A stretch of DNA of 64,000 nt from Megaleporinus macrocephalus (Eukaryota; Chordata; Actinopteri; Characiformes; Anostomidae): positions 10,210,766 to 10,274,765 of the forward strand of contig CM038716.1 in NCBI GenBank assembly GCA_021613375.1, in the 5' to 3' direction. Under the pieces are notes generated by a model, which saw only the letters and a list, made by a program, of their open reading frames with translations, was not told where the DNA came from and ran no database searches. Within the stretch, counting starts at the first letter, position 1. Every line of letters starts with the position of its first letter. Positions 46,891 to 59,523 of this stretch are shown here, in pieces. Position numbers and translations under genes: made by a program.

Positions 46891-49800
46891 TTATTGCCAT
46901 CTGTTTTCATGCTGACACCAGTCCGGTCTCTTACGTCCTCTGCCTCCACCACGCCTCCCTCTTCCTCCAAAACCGCCTCTCTCCCTTTGTGGAGGAGCAC
47001 ATCCATCATTATGGCTGGGGCCGTGACTTCTCTCAGTGGCCTCCTCCTCCCACTGGTGTCTCGGCACCCTAGGTCGTCCCTGGTGCCGATGCGTCCACTG
47101 AACTTCGGACTGCTGCCTGGGTCGATGATGGCAGTCAGTTCGTGGATGAGGAGGAGGCTGCACCCCAGGAGAGTCTCTGTGAGCTACAAATGCAGATACA
47201 CTCATGTTAGTATCAGTGAGTAGTTACTGTAGAAGAACTTTTGGTTTCCTGAAGAACGTTTTATTAGAAGCTTCTATGTAAAACAGATGTGTGAGCATGA
47301 AGAACCTTGTAGAAGCTCCACTACCAGTGAAAGTTTATCTCTAGAGCCGTATATCCAACCCAAGATCTGGAGAAGTACCTTTTTTTAAGTGTATGTTCAT
47401 GTAAACAGAATCTGAGATCTGTTTTCTTTACTCACCCCGAGATGACTGAGGTGGCTGACGTGGTGGAGGTGGCTGAGGACGTTGAGGCAGCTGACGTGGT
47501 TGACGCTGCTGGCGTTGCTGAGGCGTCTGAGGCATCTCAGGTGGGTGACGCGGCTGGCGCAGATGATGTGGCTGAGGTGGCTGAGGTGGCTGAGGTGGAT
47601 GACGTGGCTTAGATGGCTGAGCCGGTTGTGGTGGCTGAGGCGGCTGAATTTTAGGTGCCATCCTCTTCATTTCATCCATGGTGGACTCAGCCGAAGCTCC
47701 ATCTTCATCCACCTCCTTGGTCTGGTCTTGTGCTGTAACATGAAGAAACATCAACAGCTGTCCAGATCCATCACTGTGGTTGGACCTGACTCTGGTGTTT
47801 GTGTTGCTTTCATACAAACTGGACTCAGAGTCACCTCGTAAAACGAGCCCAAGCAGAATCAGTATGAGTTCAGATGAATATTAATAACTAACTAATAAAT
47901 CCTGATGAAACATTAGCAGTTCTTTAGACATTCTCAGTTATTAAGATGATGATCATCAAGCTACTAGGTTCTTCTACTCACCCAGACATCCACAGTAATA
48001 TGTACGGGCGGAGTCCAGCAGGGGCGCCAGCACCTCCACAATGTCCCGGTAATCAGGCGCCGAGGACATCAAGCACAGGAAGTCGTGGACTGATTTAATA
48101 GAAATAAATATTAGCAGTTGTTCAGCTGAGTCTTCATCACAGAACCTAGTAAAGATGGTGATACTGATATTGAAGACTTGAGGATCAGCTGATCTGATGT
48201 TACTACTTCTTAAGCTCTAAAGATGATCAGCTCTTTCTGCTCATATCAGTCTGAGACCACCAGCTGTTACCACATGGGCTCTATCTTTAGTTTCTGGTGC
48301 TCATTAGCTTTACTCACTGAGATGCTGATCCCTCCCGGTGACGAGCTCCTCCAGGATGCTATCCAGGGCCTGGGCGATGATGTCGGCCCTGGACTCGTTG
48401 TTGTTCACTAGTTCATTTAGAAAGAATGAATGAAAACAGGTTCATGTTAACATTAAACATGATTCCTACTTTTACCTGCATGTTATTATGATGACTCACC
48501 TGGAGGTTCTCCGTGCACCTTACGGAGGTACATCAGGGCGTTAGCAGCCAGCTGGACCAACAGCCCTGTCAGCATCTCATCCACTGGATTCACATTGATA
48601 CACACTGTCAGTTCTCCAGCTGCATCGTTTTCACTCTTCATATATTTGCACTGAGCGTTTCTGGTACTTACCGAGCTGTGTGTACAGAGTGTCCAGGTGA
48701 GGGCAGAAGATGTTCCGCAGGGCCTCCACCTCTGCATCCACCCCCACCTGTAGATCAGTTCCTGGTTCTGAAAGGATCAGCAGATGTTCAGTCATATTAT
48801 GGTGGTCATCAAGTCACATCACCAAATGCTGCCTGACTGAGTTTGAGTGGTCATCATCAACTGATATAGTTCTATCTGCTGGAATGGACCAACGCCAGCC
48901 TAGTCTATTCTGCTGCCCTGGTGTCAGAGAAGGTTCTGAGTTCTGAGTTACTCACCCAGAGTCATGCTGGTGAATCCTCGGATGCTGTCCAGATGATGTG
49001 TTAACAGCACCCCGGCATCAGCAAACTCAGGAACCGTTTGCATCACCGCCAGCACCTTGTTAACTGATTCAATAGAAATAAACATCAGCAGATGTTCAGC
49101 TGCTACATCATCACAGAACCTGGTGAAGATGCTGATCCTGATATTGAAGCTCTGAGTATCAGCAGATCTGATATTTACTGACCCAGCCAACATGTTTATG
49201 TGGACCCTTCATCACTTAAAGACGGGCTGCTGATTGGGTCCACTTGGGGCAACCTGGTAGGGGCCCACAGAGATTTGTCCATTGCCTTCATACGGGCCCT
49301 GTGTGTGTTTGTCAATGTGGACCAATAACTATGGCCGAAGTGAACAATCAACCATGTGAACAGTGCCATAACTGTGGGCCCCCAACAGTAGCCTAAGTGG
49401 GCCTAAGTGGGACAACTGTAACCCAAACAGGGCAAAAACTTATGTTCCATGTATCACCAATCATAAAGCCCCTACAAGCCCCCGTGAAACCCATACAGGC
49501 CAGATAAGAACCATACGGGCCCCACATGGACATGTTGTCTGTGAAGTCTTTAGTATGATCTTTAATATTTAGTGTTTATGTGCTTTACTCACTCAGGTGC
49601 TGGTCAGGTGAGAATGCGAGTCTCTGCAGCAGCACAAGAACTACCTCGCAGGCGGCCTCGATCAGGGCGTTGGTGTTGTTCGCTGATGTTTGTAGAAGAT
49701 ATTCAGTGAGAGTGAGATGTTGAGAGATATTAAGATATTCATGTTTCTGCTTTTGTCTGAATGTAGTTTTTGTAGTGAGTTCTTCTTTTACTCACCCGGA

Positions 49801-52800
49801 GGGAACTTGAGGTTCTGCAGTTCAGATACCTGCATGTTCTCCAGCAGGTATCTGAATGCGTCTGCTGCAGAGATCACCCTGACGATGGTCATCATCTTCT
49901 GGTCGTCTTTCACATTAATAAACACTGTCAGTCGTCCAGCCGTGTTATTTTCATACTTGATATATTTCTACAGGTCATTTCCGTTACTTACCGAAGGACT
50001 GGACAGGGTGATCTACGTGGGAGGTCACTGGGGTCATAGGAGTCCCTACCCCCGTGTCCTCGACCTCATCCACGACCGGAGCTCCTGAGTCAGATTCTAA
50101 GAAGATCAGCAGATGTTCAGTAACGTTATGGTCAGTTCTGATGATCCTTGTCATGTCAGACAATAATGACATCACCAAATCTTAACTAGTGCCTGATGGA
50201 GTTCAGGTGGTCTTCATTAACTTCATTTATTACATCAACAGAACTGGACTGTGTGCTGGAGTGGACCACCAGCAGCCGGTTTGTTCTGGTAATGTTCTCC
50301 AGTGCTGTATAATTCAGAGTTAGCATGATGCTAATAGTTTGTTCTGCTCACCCAGAGATGTGCTGGAGGTTGGAGGTTCCTCCAGCAGAGTTTCTCCTCT
50401 GGTCTCCTCCTCAGTGTGCTCGCAGGTCTGGGATTCTGTTTGAACATCAATAAATATCAACATCTGTCCAGCTGGGTCGTTTCACAATATCCAACGTTTA
50501 ATTCTTTTACTCACCAAGATGCTGGTCCACCACTTCTCCTCCAGCAATCTCCCTCGGCAGGATCTCCAGGAGCTCACTGGTCCCAGGAGCTCTCTGTTCT
50601 CCTGCTTTAAGATTCATATCAGAATTAATAATATCAGCATTTGTTCTGTTAATGTAGAGATACAATGATGTTCATCATGATAACAGGTTCTCCTACTCAC
50701 CCAGAGGGGTGCTAGAGGGTGGTCCAGCATCTTCAGACTGTAGCAGTTCAGGAGTCGTCTCGGTATTGACGCCTATTTAATTTAGAATTGAATCATTTAG
50801 ACAGATTAGAGTTTATAATCAGTTCAATTCCTGTTTTTATTAAACATTAAAGAATTTTAATAAATAAAATACATTCACCACAACTAACACAGAGTAACCA
50901 TAACATTAACCCTACACTTAACCCTACCTAACATTAACATTAACCTTACACTTAACCCTACCTAACATTAACATTAACCCTACACTTAACCCTACCTAAC
51001 ATTAACATTAATCCTACACTTAACACAACCTAACAATAACCCTACACTTACCCTTCCTAACATTAACCCTACACTTAACCCTACCTAACATTAACATTAA
51101 CCCTACACTTAACTCTATCTAACATTAACCTTAACCATAAACTTAACCCTACCTAACATTAAGCCTACACTTAACCCTACCTAACATTAACATTTAACCC
51201 TACACTTAACCCTACCTAACATTAACATTACCCCAACACTTAACACTACCTAACATTAACATTTAACCCTACAATTAACCCTACCTAACATTAACATTAC
51301 CCCACACTTAACACTACCTAACATTAACTTTAACCCTACACTTAACCCTACCTAACATTAACCCTACACTTAACCCTACCTAACATTAACATTAACCCTA
51401 CACTTAACCCTACATAACATTAACCCTACACATAACCCTACCTAACATTAACCCTAAACTTAACCCTACCTAACATTAACCCTTCACTTAACCCTCCCTA
51501 ACATTAACATTAACCCTACACTTAACCCTACCTAACATTTAAATTAACCCTACACTTAACCCCAACTAACATTAGCCCTACACTCAACCCTACCTAACAT
51601 TACCCCTACACTTAACCCTACCTAACATTAACATTAACTCTACGTAACATTAACCCTACACTTAACCCTGCCTAACATTAACCCTACACATAACCCTATC
51701 TAACATTAACATTAACTCTACACTTAACCCTACCTAACATTCACCCTACACTCAACCCTACCTAACATTAACCCTACACTTAACCCTTCCTAACATTAAC
51801 CCTATGCTCAACCCAACTAACATTAACCCTACACTTAACCCTACTTAACATTAACCTTACACTTAACCCTACCTAATATTAACATTAACCCTACACCTAA
51901 CCTTACCTAATATTAACATTAACCCTACACTTAACCCTACCTAACATTAACCCTACACTTAACACTACCTAACATTAACATTAACCCTTTATTTAACCCT
52001 ACCTAACATTAACATTAACCCTACACCTAACCCTCCCTAACATTAACATTAACTCTACACTTAACCCTACCTAACATTTAAATTAACCCTACACTTAACC
52101 CCAACTAACATTAGCCCTACACTTAACCCTACCTAACATTAACCATACACATAACCCTACCTAACATTAACCGTAAACTTAACCCTACCTAACATTAACA
52201 TTAACCCTACACTTAACCCTACCTAACATTTAAATTAACCCTACACTTCACCCCAACTAACATTAGCCCAACAATCACCCCCACCTAACATTACCCCTAC
52301 ACTTAACCCTACCTAACATTGACATTAACTCTACCTAACATTAACCCTACACTTAACCCTGCCTATCATTAACCCTACACTTATCCCTACCTAACATAAA
52401 CCTCACACTCAACCCTACCTAACATTACCCCTACACTTAACCCGACCTAACATTAACATAAACCCTACACTTAACCCTACCTAACATTAACCCTACACTC
52501 AGCCCTAACTAACATTAACCCTACACTCAACCCAACTAACATTAACCCTACACTTAACCCTTCCTAACATTAACACTAACCCTTAACACTTACCCATTCG
52601 CTCTTATGTCTTAAACCTAACATTTACCCTGCTCTGATTGGTCAGTTCACACACTCTGTTCTGATTGTTCAAACACCAGAGTGCTTGAAATTGGTAGCAG
52701 CATCAGCTTTAACTTCCACCCCTTCAGTAAATGTATTTAAGCCCCGCCTCCCGCTGAGCTTAATATGCTCCTAATGGTCAGTTCACACACTCTTTTCTGA

Positions 52801-53207
52801 TTGGCCGACCACCAGAGTGCTTAAAATTGGTTAAGCCCCCCTACACTAAAGTAAAGTGTATCCAGCGCTGTACTCTGATTTATTCAGTACGTACTGAGAA
52901 TCACTGACTTGTTCAGTAACTACTGTTAATTATAGTGACGTCGACTCATCTACTCACTCAGAAGCTGCTCAGTCTCTGTGCTGATGTCCACCGGCTCTGT
53001 CTCGGCTTCCTCCATCAGCACAGTCACGCTCTCCTGTAGTGGAGTCTCCCTCTCCTCCTCTCTCCTAGAGAAACTCCACTCTCTCTCTCTCCTCCTCCTC
53101 TTTCCTTTCTCTTTCTTCTCAATATGTTCTCCTTCCTTTCTGTGCTCCTCCTCCTCCTCACTCTCTCTATCTCCTCCTCCACAACAGCAAAACTTTCTCC
53201 AGCTCAT
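46891..53207 (-). CDS. Uncharacterised array gene, unit 4 copy, 14 coding exons, 625 aa
   Basis: Complete copy. Exons are E1 52958-53207, E2 50701-50772, E3 50515-50604, E4 50352-50435, E5 49992-50096, E6 49796-49906, E7 49593-49682, E8 48956-49063, E9 48672-48767, E10 48500-48583, E11 48318-48407, E12 47982-48089, E13 47436-47732 and E14 46891-47183. They total 1878 nt or 626 codons with the stop, all junctions phase 1. Compared with unit 3 the coding exons differ by substitutions and by in-frame changes in E13 only, while introns differ by many indels. Intron 1 is about 2.2 kb because its minisatellite has expanded. The stop follows NRWQ, against NRWL elsewhere. Confidence 0.82.
49200..49545. 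repeat. GGGCCC-rich imperfect intronic repeat, unit 4 (undeleted)
   Basis: Same element with small internal losses. It is intact across the site deleted in units 1 and 2. Confidence 0.7.
50893..52595. repeat. Intron 1 TTAACCCTA-type minisatellite, unit 4
   Basis: About 1.7 kb, the largest version. Internal segments repeat at a higher order: the block near 51480-51640 recurs near 52020-52330. Confidence 0.9.
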
Positions 53208-54380
53208 TTTTCCTCCTCTCTCCTTCGACGCTTCAGCACAGACTGATTTCACACTGAGACGCGCGGAACTCCGTACATCTTCACCTCTATGACGTCACAC
53301 GTCCTCTGTAGTGACATCACAGCGGAATGTTGGACACTCTGTGGAGGTCTCTGTTGGTAAATGAATGTGAGGCTACAGTTAATGGGCTTCATGTAGTGAA
53401 TCAGAGCGACGCTGCTGTGTTTACTCCTCACTTCTCAGATTTGAGCAGTTCATGTGAATCAGACTGACAATCAGACTCGCTGTAGCTTCATTTCATCACC
53501 TCACAGAACAGGGGGGGCAATTCATTTTCCCATGGGGCCACATGAGGAACTGGAATGGTTTTAGAGGACCAGACTAATATACTTAACTCAGTTCTACCCA
53601 ATACCTATAAACTGTATACAGAATATATTATATCTGTTTATAAAAACAGTAAATGAAACTTTACAATGATTCAATGAAAATGTGGAGGACAGAATTCTAT
53701 CAGTATTTAATGAACTTGTGATTGTTCAGTTTAGAAAACTTAGCATCACATTCTCACATAAAATAGCAAGTTTTTCAAAGAGCAGCATCACTTTAACTTA
53801 ATAAAAACAGTAAATGAAACATTACAATAATGCAATGAAAATGTGGAGAACAGAATTGTAGCACAATTTAACAAACATTTCTAAACACAGTTTTGAAAAT
53901 GAGCATCTTCTGCAGCATTTAAAACAACTAGCATCACAACTTTACACACAAACATCTAGTTTTTCAAAAACCAGCATCACATTAACTTCATACACAAACG
54001 TTCAATGAGAGAAATCTAGCCTGGACTGGAACAAGTGCACTGAAGTCAGGTTGAATATCTGAGGTGGGTGTGAGAAGAACAGCACACGAGTGATCATCAC
54101 TGAGAGAGGATCTGTATCTGGACCTGTTCAGCTTCATCACTGAGAATGTTTGTTCACATAGCTTCACTGTTAACCCGTAATTAGTTTGTGTGTAAAGAGT
54201 TTGTGTACTGATTGATTAAAAACTAAAGTTTTATTTCATTACTTAAAATGTTCTAGTATGTTCTACTATTTTGAAAGAAGAACTGAGTACACTAATATTT
54301 TTAAATTGAACGAATTTAAAACATCAGCTTTTAGCTTGGACCACGCCCCTGTAGGACCTTGCCAGATTCTCATTGGTCAG
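53208..54380 (-). promoter_or_regulatory. Conserved upstream flank and candidate promoter, unit 4
   Basis: CRE palindrome at 53290-53297. The end, near 54380, reads ATTCTCATTGGTCAGTTCAG, which looks like the empty version of the LINE insertion site in unit 3. Confidence 0.55.
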
Positions 54381-54874
54381 TTCAGTTTAGACTAGTTTGA
54401 GTTGTTTAGTGGAGCTTGTAAAGGTTTTGTAGTCTTTTTCTATTTTCACTGTGAGGTTTGGTGTTTTCTGAGTTGAACTTCTTTTCCTCGGACAGAAACT
54501 CTGTAGTGCTGGGATTTCTCTACAGTGGACATTTTCTCCATTGTTTTCTTTTCTTGAAGAACTACAGAGGACTACAATTAACCAAGCCGCCATCTTCCCT
54601 CTCTTTTTCTCAATCTGGAACTTGGTAAGTAGTTTTCCGTGTTCAAGTGGTGTAAAACTGTTGTTCTGCAGTTGATGCTGATCTAAAGTTAGAAAATGTA
54701 ATTTACTGTGTTTTTATCATTTCAATGTGTAAACTGTATTTAAGAATTATTGTAAGATAAACAGTTTTCTAACTAGACCAATCAAAACCAGTCATCATCA
54801 CTACTGAACCCTTCAAGAGTCAGAGTCATCCTAGATGATCCCAGTGATGTATTTTTAAATCAAATTAAACTAAA
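54381..54874 (+). other. Unit 4-specific stretch with a possible non-coding exon
   Basis: No coding gene supported. A plus-strand CCATCTTCCC near 54590 is followed by ACTTGGTAAGTAG at about 54620, a good splice donor, so a 5' leader exon is possible. It has no partner in the window. Weak. Confidence 0.25.
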
Positions 54875-55143
54875 TTTAAGTTTTTCACAACTTAATTCTG
54901 ATTACAGGAAACTCAATGTTGAGTTGAATTAAATGGTCAGTAGGGTTAATTTTACTAAATATTTTTAGTAGAAATAATTTAGATTTCATTGTATTCAACT
55001 CAAATGATCACTTCCAGTCTACTTGATATTTAAGTTGATTTTACTCAAACTATTAGATTTTCTCCAGTTTTATTTACTTAAATATTTTAAGGCAATCACT
55101 CAAACTCTTTAAGTACAATCAACTAATCCGGGTTTACAGTGTA
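54875..55143 (-). mobile_element. Short AT-rich non-autonomous element, inverted copy in unit 4
   Basis: Reverse complement of the elements in units 1 and 2, ending CCGGGTTTACAGTGTAG. Confidence 0.6.
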
Positions 55144-55760
55144 GAAGCAGAAAGGCCCCCCAACCAATACAGCTAGAATAGAACCGCCCCCAACAGTCCA
55201 ATATCAACCACAGGAGTGTTTAGTAGTGATGTGAGAGAATATGTGAGGAGGTGTTAACAGAGGAGGAGGTATTTCAGATTAGAGGAGTAACAGTTACTCT
55301 AGTGTTTTACACTCACACGACTTAAAACACACACAAGTACACACCAACACCAGAGTAGCTGCTCTTCAGTTCTCTTTACTAGCTGCTTCACTGTAGACTA
55401 CATGTGGGTGTGTTGTGCACACTGTTGCCAACTCCTCTGTAAGTAAAGTAGCTATTGGTGGTCCTAAAAGTCACTAGAAGTCACTAAATGATGTAATCAC
55501 CTAATTAGCATAATGATCTATTTGTGTGTATTTGAAGGAATAACGTTGTGGGAGAGTAAAAAGTGAATAAAACACTCTAAATATGTTAGAACTCCAAATA
55601 AACTCTGAATAAACGAACTTCTTCTGTGGATTCTTTTATTGTTACCTTTGAAATCAGCCGCATCACACTGAAGAACATAAAGTATCTACCTATCTAGAAC
55701 CCATTTCCATATACATCCTGCTCTGTAGATAGGGGGCGGGGTCAGCGGCAGCTTTGGACA
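55144..55760. other. Unit 4-specific spacer, nothing supported
   Basis: AT-rich sequence with no gene or clear element seen. Confidence 0.4.
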
Positions 55761-55764
55761 TGAG

Positions 55765-55972
55765 CAGTGAGTGTAGTGGGTGGTGGAGTGGTGAGGGTCT
55801 GCTCTGACTGTGAGACTGAGCACTGTGAGTGTAGTGGGTGGTGGAGTGGTGAGGGTCTGCTCTGATTCTGAAGCTGAGCACTGTGAGTGTAGTGGGTCGT
55901 GGAGTGGTGAGGGTCTGCTCTGACTGTGAGACTGAGCACCTTGAGTGTAGTGGGTCGTGGAGTGGTGAGGGT
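55765..55972. repeat. 58-bp tandem repeat, unit 4
   Basis: Nearly four units of 58 bp containing GTAGTGGGTGGTGGAGTGG, next to the Gypsy RNase H fragment. Confidence 0.9.
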
Positions 55973-56032
55973 TATCTGACTAGGTGGGGTCTGATGGAGG
56001 TCCGGCTGCTTTGATCTCGTTAAAGTTGCTGC

Positions 56033-56405
56033 TTGGTTGCTCCTGTGTTGTCTGCTCCAGATCTTACTACACCTTTTAAACTGGAGGTGGATGCTAGTGC
56101 TACTGGTGCTACTGGTGCTACTGGTGCTGGCGCTGTCCTTTCACAGTCGGACCAGAATGGACTTGATCATCTGGTGGTCTTTTATTTAAAGAAGTTCTTA
56201 AAACATCAGCTTAGTTCCAGTACAGTTGAGAAGGAGACTCTGGCGTTACTGCTGGCAGTGCAACATTCTGAAGTATATGTTGATAGTATCCGGTACCAGT
56301 TGTGGTGTATACGGATCAGAACCCTCTTATCTTTCTTTCTAGGATGAGTAAAGCTGATCAGCGTTTAATGAGATGCTCTAACAGTTCAGGATTTAATCTA
56401 GAAAT
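56033..56405 (+). pseudogene. Gypsy RNase H fragment, unit 4
   Basis: 104-residue open frame, same element as in units 1 and 2, with fewer Gly-Ala-Thr units. It is followed by a purine-rich tract and a truncated LTR. Confidence 0.85.
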
Positions 56406-56501
56406 CTGTTAAGAAGGGGGGGGGGATGTGTTGGGGGACGTCCTCTCTCAGGTATATTAGTTGTGGGTTAAATGGAGGATGTGTGTTTTTGGTTGTGGGG
56501 G

Positions 56502-56683
56502 TGTTACGTCCTGTGTTTTGTTCCTCTCTCTCTCTCTGTAATTAGGTTCTCTGTGATTGCCATGTGACGTCCTGTTTCTCCTGCTATGTGATTGGCTGAT
56601 TCCGTTGGTGCTGGTTGTTAAAAGGCGTCTGCTGCATCTGGAAGGGGGCGCTCTTTTTCTGATTCGGCTTGTTGGTGCGCTGA
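56502..56683 (+). mobile_element. Truncated LTR-like fragment, unit 4
   Basis: Starts TGTTACGTCCTGTGTTTTG like the LTR of units 1 and 2, then diverges through a CT repeat and a promoter-like stretch (GTGATTGGCTG, GTTAAAAGGCG). It breaks directly into spacer sequence equivalent to 12915 of unit 1. Confidence 0.5.
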
Positions 56684-57386
56684 TTTCTAAAGTTCAGCCA
56701 GACGTGTGTTCACCTGTGAGCGCTGGGTTCAGGTAACTGGTACATGGGTGTGTGATGTACATGCCAGTGTTCTCCAATAGAAACACGAGGTGTTCAGTGT
56801 TTAAAGATGTAGTGTAAGGAATCAGACTCGAGAGGAGACATGTGATTAAAAAAAATACTGCGTAGTCACTCATCGTAGAAGAGTCTTAAAGAGGACTGGC
56901 AGGAGCCGGGGAGACGAATCCCTACTTGAGCTTGGAGTTCGTGGATTCCGTGGTGGCACCAAACTCACTCTTTGGGCTCCGCCGTAGTGGGGCTCTGCCG
57001 CTTGGAGGTGGGTGATGTGGCTGGTGCTGAAGTCTGCGGGCTCTCTTGGGTTCCAGGGAGGCCGATGAGACCTCGCTGTGGAAATACCAATACTTGAAGA
57101 ACCTGGGAAAAGACCTTGAGAGCACATAAGCCTGAAGACCACGGACAGGTAGGATCTGATCCTCACAGTCTCAGACAGAAACCAGAGATGCTGAGAACAG
57201 AGTTACTGAGATCAACGCCGCACGTTGAGACTAGCGTGTGGCTGGCTTATATGGGAGTGCTAATGAGACGCTGCCACTAGCACTAATGGGATTCAGGTGT
57301 GTATGATAGGTAGCCATGGAGACGTGGGTGTGTGTGAGCCATGGCTGGGTTGCCATGATGACATAGGGGTGGGTGTGGAGTGTGTC

Positions 57387-58256
57387 CTAGGTTACCTGGT
57401 AAACAGGTGACTGCGACCTTACAATTCGGAGTGTAACGGCCCGGACCCTCCCCATGTCCATCTGCACCCCTTCCGTGCTGATGACATACCCATAAAAGGA
57501 TATCCGGGACTGGTGGAATTCACACTTCTCTAATTCAACGAACATCTGATGTGCACGCAGGCGTTCCAGGACCCGTCGAACGTGCGTGACATGCTCCACC
57601 GGATTCCTCGAGTATATGAGTATGTCATCAATATACACAATCACCCATCGACCGAGCATGTATCTCACCTCGTTAATGAATGACTGGAACACGGAAGGGG
57701 CGTTTACCAGGTCATCGGCCATCACTAAGTACTCGTAGTGCCCACTATTGGTGACAAACGCGGTCTTCCACTCGTCTCCCTTACGAATACGAAAGAGGTT
57801 ATAGGCAATACGGAGGGCCAACTTAGTGAAGACAGACGCCTGGTGCAGCTGTTCTAAGGTAGATGGAAAAAGGGGAAGCGGGTAGGAATACTTCACTGTA
57901 ATTTGATTCAGCCCCTAGTAGTCGATGCAAGGCCGGAGACCGCCGTCTTTCTTCCCAACGAGAAAGAACCCCGCGGCTGCAGGAGAAGTGGAGGTTCAAA
58001 TGTATCCCCGCTCCAGGGCTTCCTGGACGTACTGTTCCATCGCCTCAGTTTCTGGAATGGAGAGAGGGTAAACACGGCTTTTAGGAGGAAGAGTGCTGGG
58101 CAGCAACTCAATAGCACAATCCCAAGGCCTGTGAGGTGGAAACCGTTCAGCTCTAGACTTTGAGAATACATCGTGAAAGTCCAGGTACTCCCTCGGAATA
58201 GGTTGCCGAGGGTTCGTTTCTGGGCTTTCAATCGAGGTAGACAGCACCGAGGCCAC
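57387..58256 (-). pseudogene. Gypsy reverse transcriptase remnant, unit 4
   Basis: Pre-RT part at 57996-58256 ([35 protein letters not shown]), then RT at 57387-57896 with the catalytic [12 protein letters not shown] and [21 protein letters not shown] sequence. A stop lies between the two parts near 57915. It ends before RNase H. Confidence 0.85.
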
Positions 58257-58316
58257 TAAGCAATGAGCCTGGCAGTAGGGGCTCCAATGCGTGAGCTCCC
58301 CAGCGGACCAGAAGGA

Positions 58317-58520
58317 TTAGGGGTTATGTTTAACCAGCCACGGATATCCCAGAATGAAGGGATGATCCGGGGATTCTATATTGTATGAAGAAATGGCCTC
58401 GGTGTGTATAGAGCCAACGATTAGTCTAATATTACCCGTCTCGTGAGGCACCAAGCCAGCGCCTAAAGGTCTCCCATCTGTGTCTTGAATGCGCAGCGCC
58501 ACCTTCAGGAGCTGGACTGG
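58317..58520 (-). pseudogene. Gypsy protease remnant, unit 4
   Basis: 61-residue frame with ALRIQDTDGRPLGAG and HPFILGYPWLVKHNP. The upstream active-site part (FIDSGATGN-like) is readable near 58555-58595 in a neighbouring frame. Confidence 0.75.
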
Positions 58521-58696
58521 GATATTATGTTAAACGATGAATGTCTTGTCAATAAAGTTCCCAGTCGCTCCTGAATCCACCAGCGCCGCTGCTGCACCAG
58601 AGGTGCTGGTCCAAGCAAGAACAGTGGGGACCGTCAGTTTATCGCAAGGCTCTGAGGAGATAGTGTTAGCACTCACCTGAAGCCCGGACCCTTTCT

Positions 58697-59482
58697 TTAG
58701 GGGATGACAACCATCCCTGAAGTGCCCGAGAGCCCCGCAGTAAACAAACCTGACATCCCGGACACTCTGTAGTTTTGCTTCCAGAGTGAGGCGGAGCTAG
58801 CGGCTAACGGTGGGGCTGAGGTAGGTTTACCTCCAGGCTTGCGAGTCTGGAGATGTTTGTCAAGCGTGATTGCCAGTTTAATGAGGCCCTCCAGGTTCTG
58901 TCCCTCATCGTGGCAGGTCATCTCGGATTTCACCGCTTTGGAATATTCCCCTACGGAAGACTGTCCGCAACGCCGACTCGTTCCACCCTCATTCTGCAGC
59001 CAAGGTACGGAAAGTTAGTGAATATTCCAAAACGGTGTTCCTACCAGACAAGAGAGCTGCTCTCCCGGATCCATCCCCGTAGCAGCATGTGCGAAAACCT
59101 CCCGGAACTTTCTTTCGAAGAGAGCATACGACTGGATCTCTGGCGACTCGCTCCCCCATAGCGCCGTAGCCCACCGCAGCGCTTTCCCTTCAGAAGCGAT
59201 ATCACAAAGTCCACCTTTTCCTGTTCTTGGGAATACTCGAAAACGACCGGTTGACGTAGAGAGCATTGCATGAGGAACCCCAGACATGACTCAGGAGATC
59301 CGTCGTATTTCTCTGGGAGAGTCATAAGAGGAGTAGATGAGCAGTGGTTGTGGTGAACTCACCGGAGCCGAGGGAGGCGGAGGAGGAGCTGTCTGCAGGG
59401 CCTTGAGAGAGCTGAATAGTTCGACTGAGAGCTGAATGGAGACTTGGGTGTGTGTGTGTGTGAGCCATGGCTGGGCTGCCAT
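58697..59482 (-). pseudogene. Gypsy gag remnant, unit 4
   Basis: Frames at 59291-59482, 59041-59325 and 58697-58933 carry PEKYDGSPESCLGFLMQC, EQEKVDFVISLLKGK and NLEGLIKLAITLDKHL, typical of fish Gypsy gag. A zinc-knuckle-like region follows near 58700-58760. Frameshifts separate the pieces. Confidence 0.8.
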
Positions 59483-59523
59483 GGCGACATAGGGGTGACA
59501 TTCGGCGTGTCGCAGAGCTTACA

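Larger units (their letters stand above)
56813..59523 (-). mobile_element. Ty3/Gypsy retrotransposon inserted in the 37-bp minisatellite, unit 4
   Basis: Minus-strand element bounded by TGTAAG and CTTACA on the plus strand. From its 5' side (right): a short LTR start (about 59437-59523), gag pieces, protease, reverse transcriptase, then a long 3' LTR-like stretch (about 56813-57395). A segment around GAGCCATGGCTGGG is present near both ends (57336 and 59462), consistent with LTR parts. RNase H and integrase are missing, so it has an internal deletion. No clear target-site duplication was seen. Confidence 0.75.

Noticed and set aside
50893..52595. Interstitial telomere array (TTAACCCTA resembles CCCTAA repeats)
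   Set aside because: Units are 28-34 bp mixtures of CTAACATTAACC and CTACACTTAACC. There are no runs of perfect telomeric hexamers.
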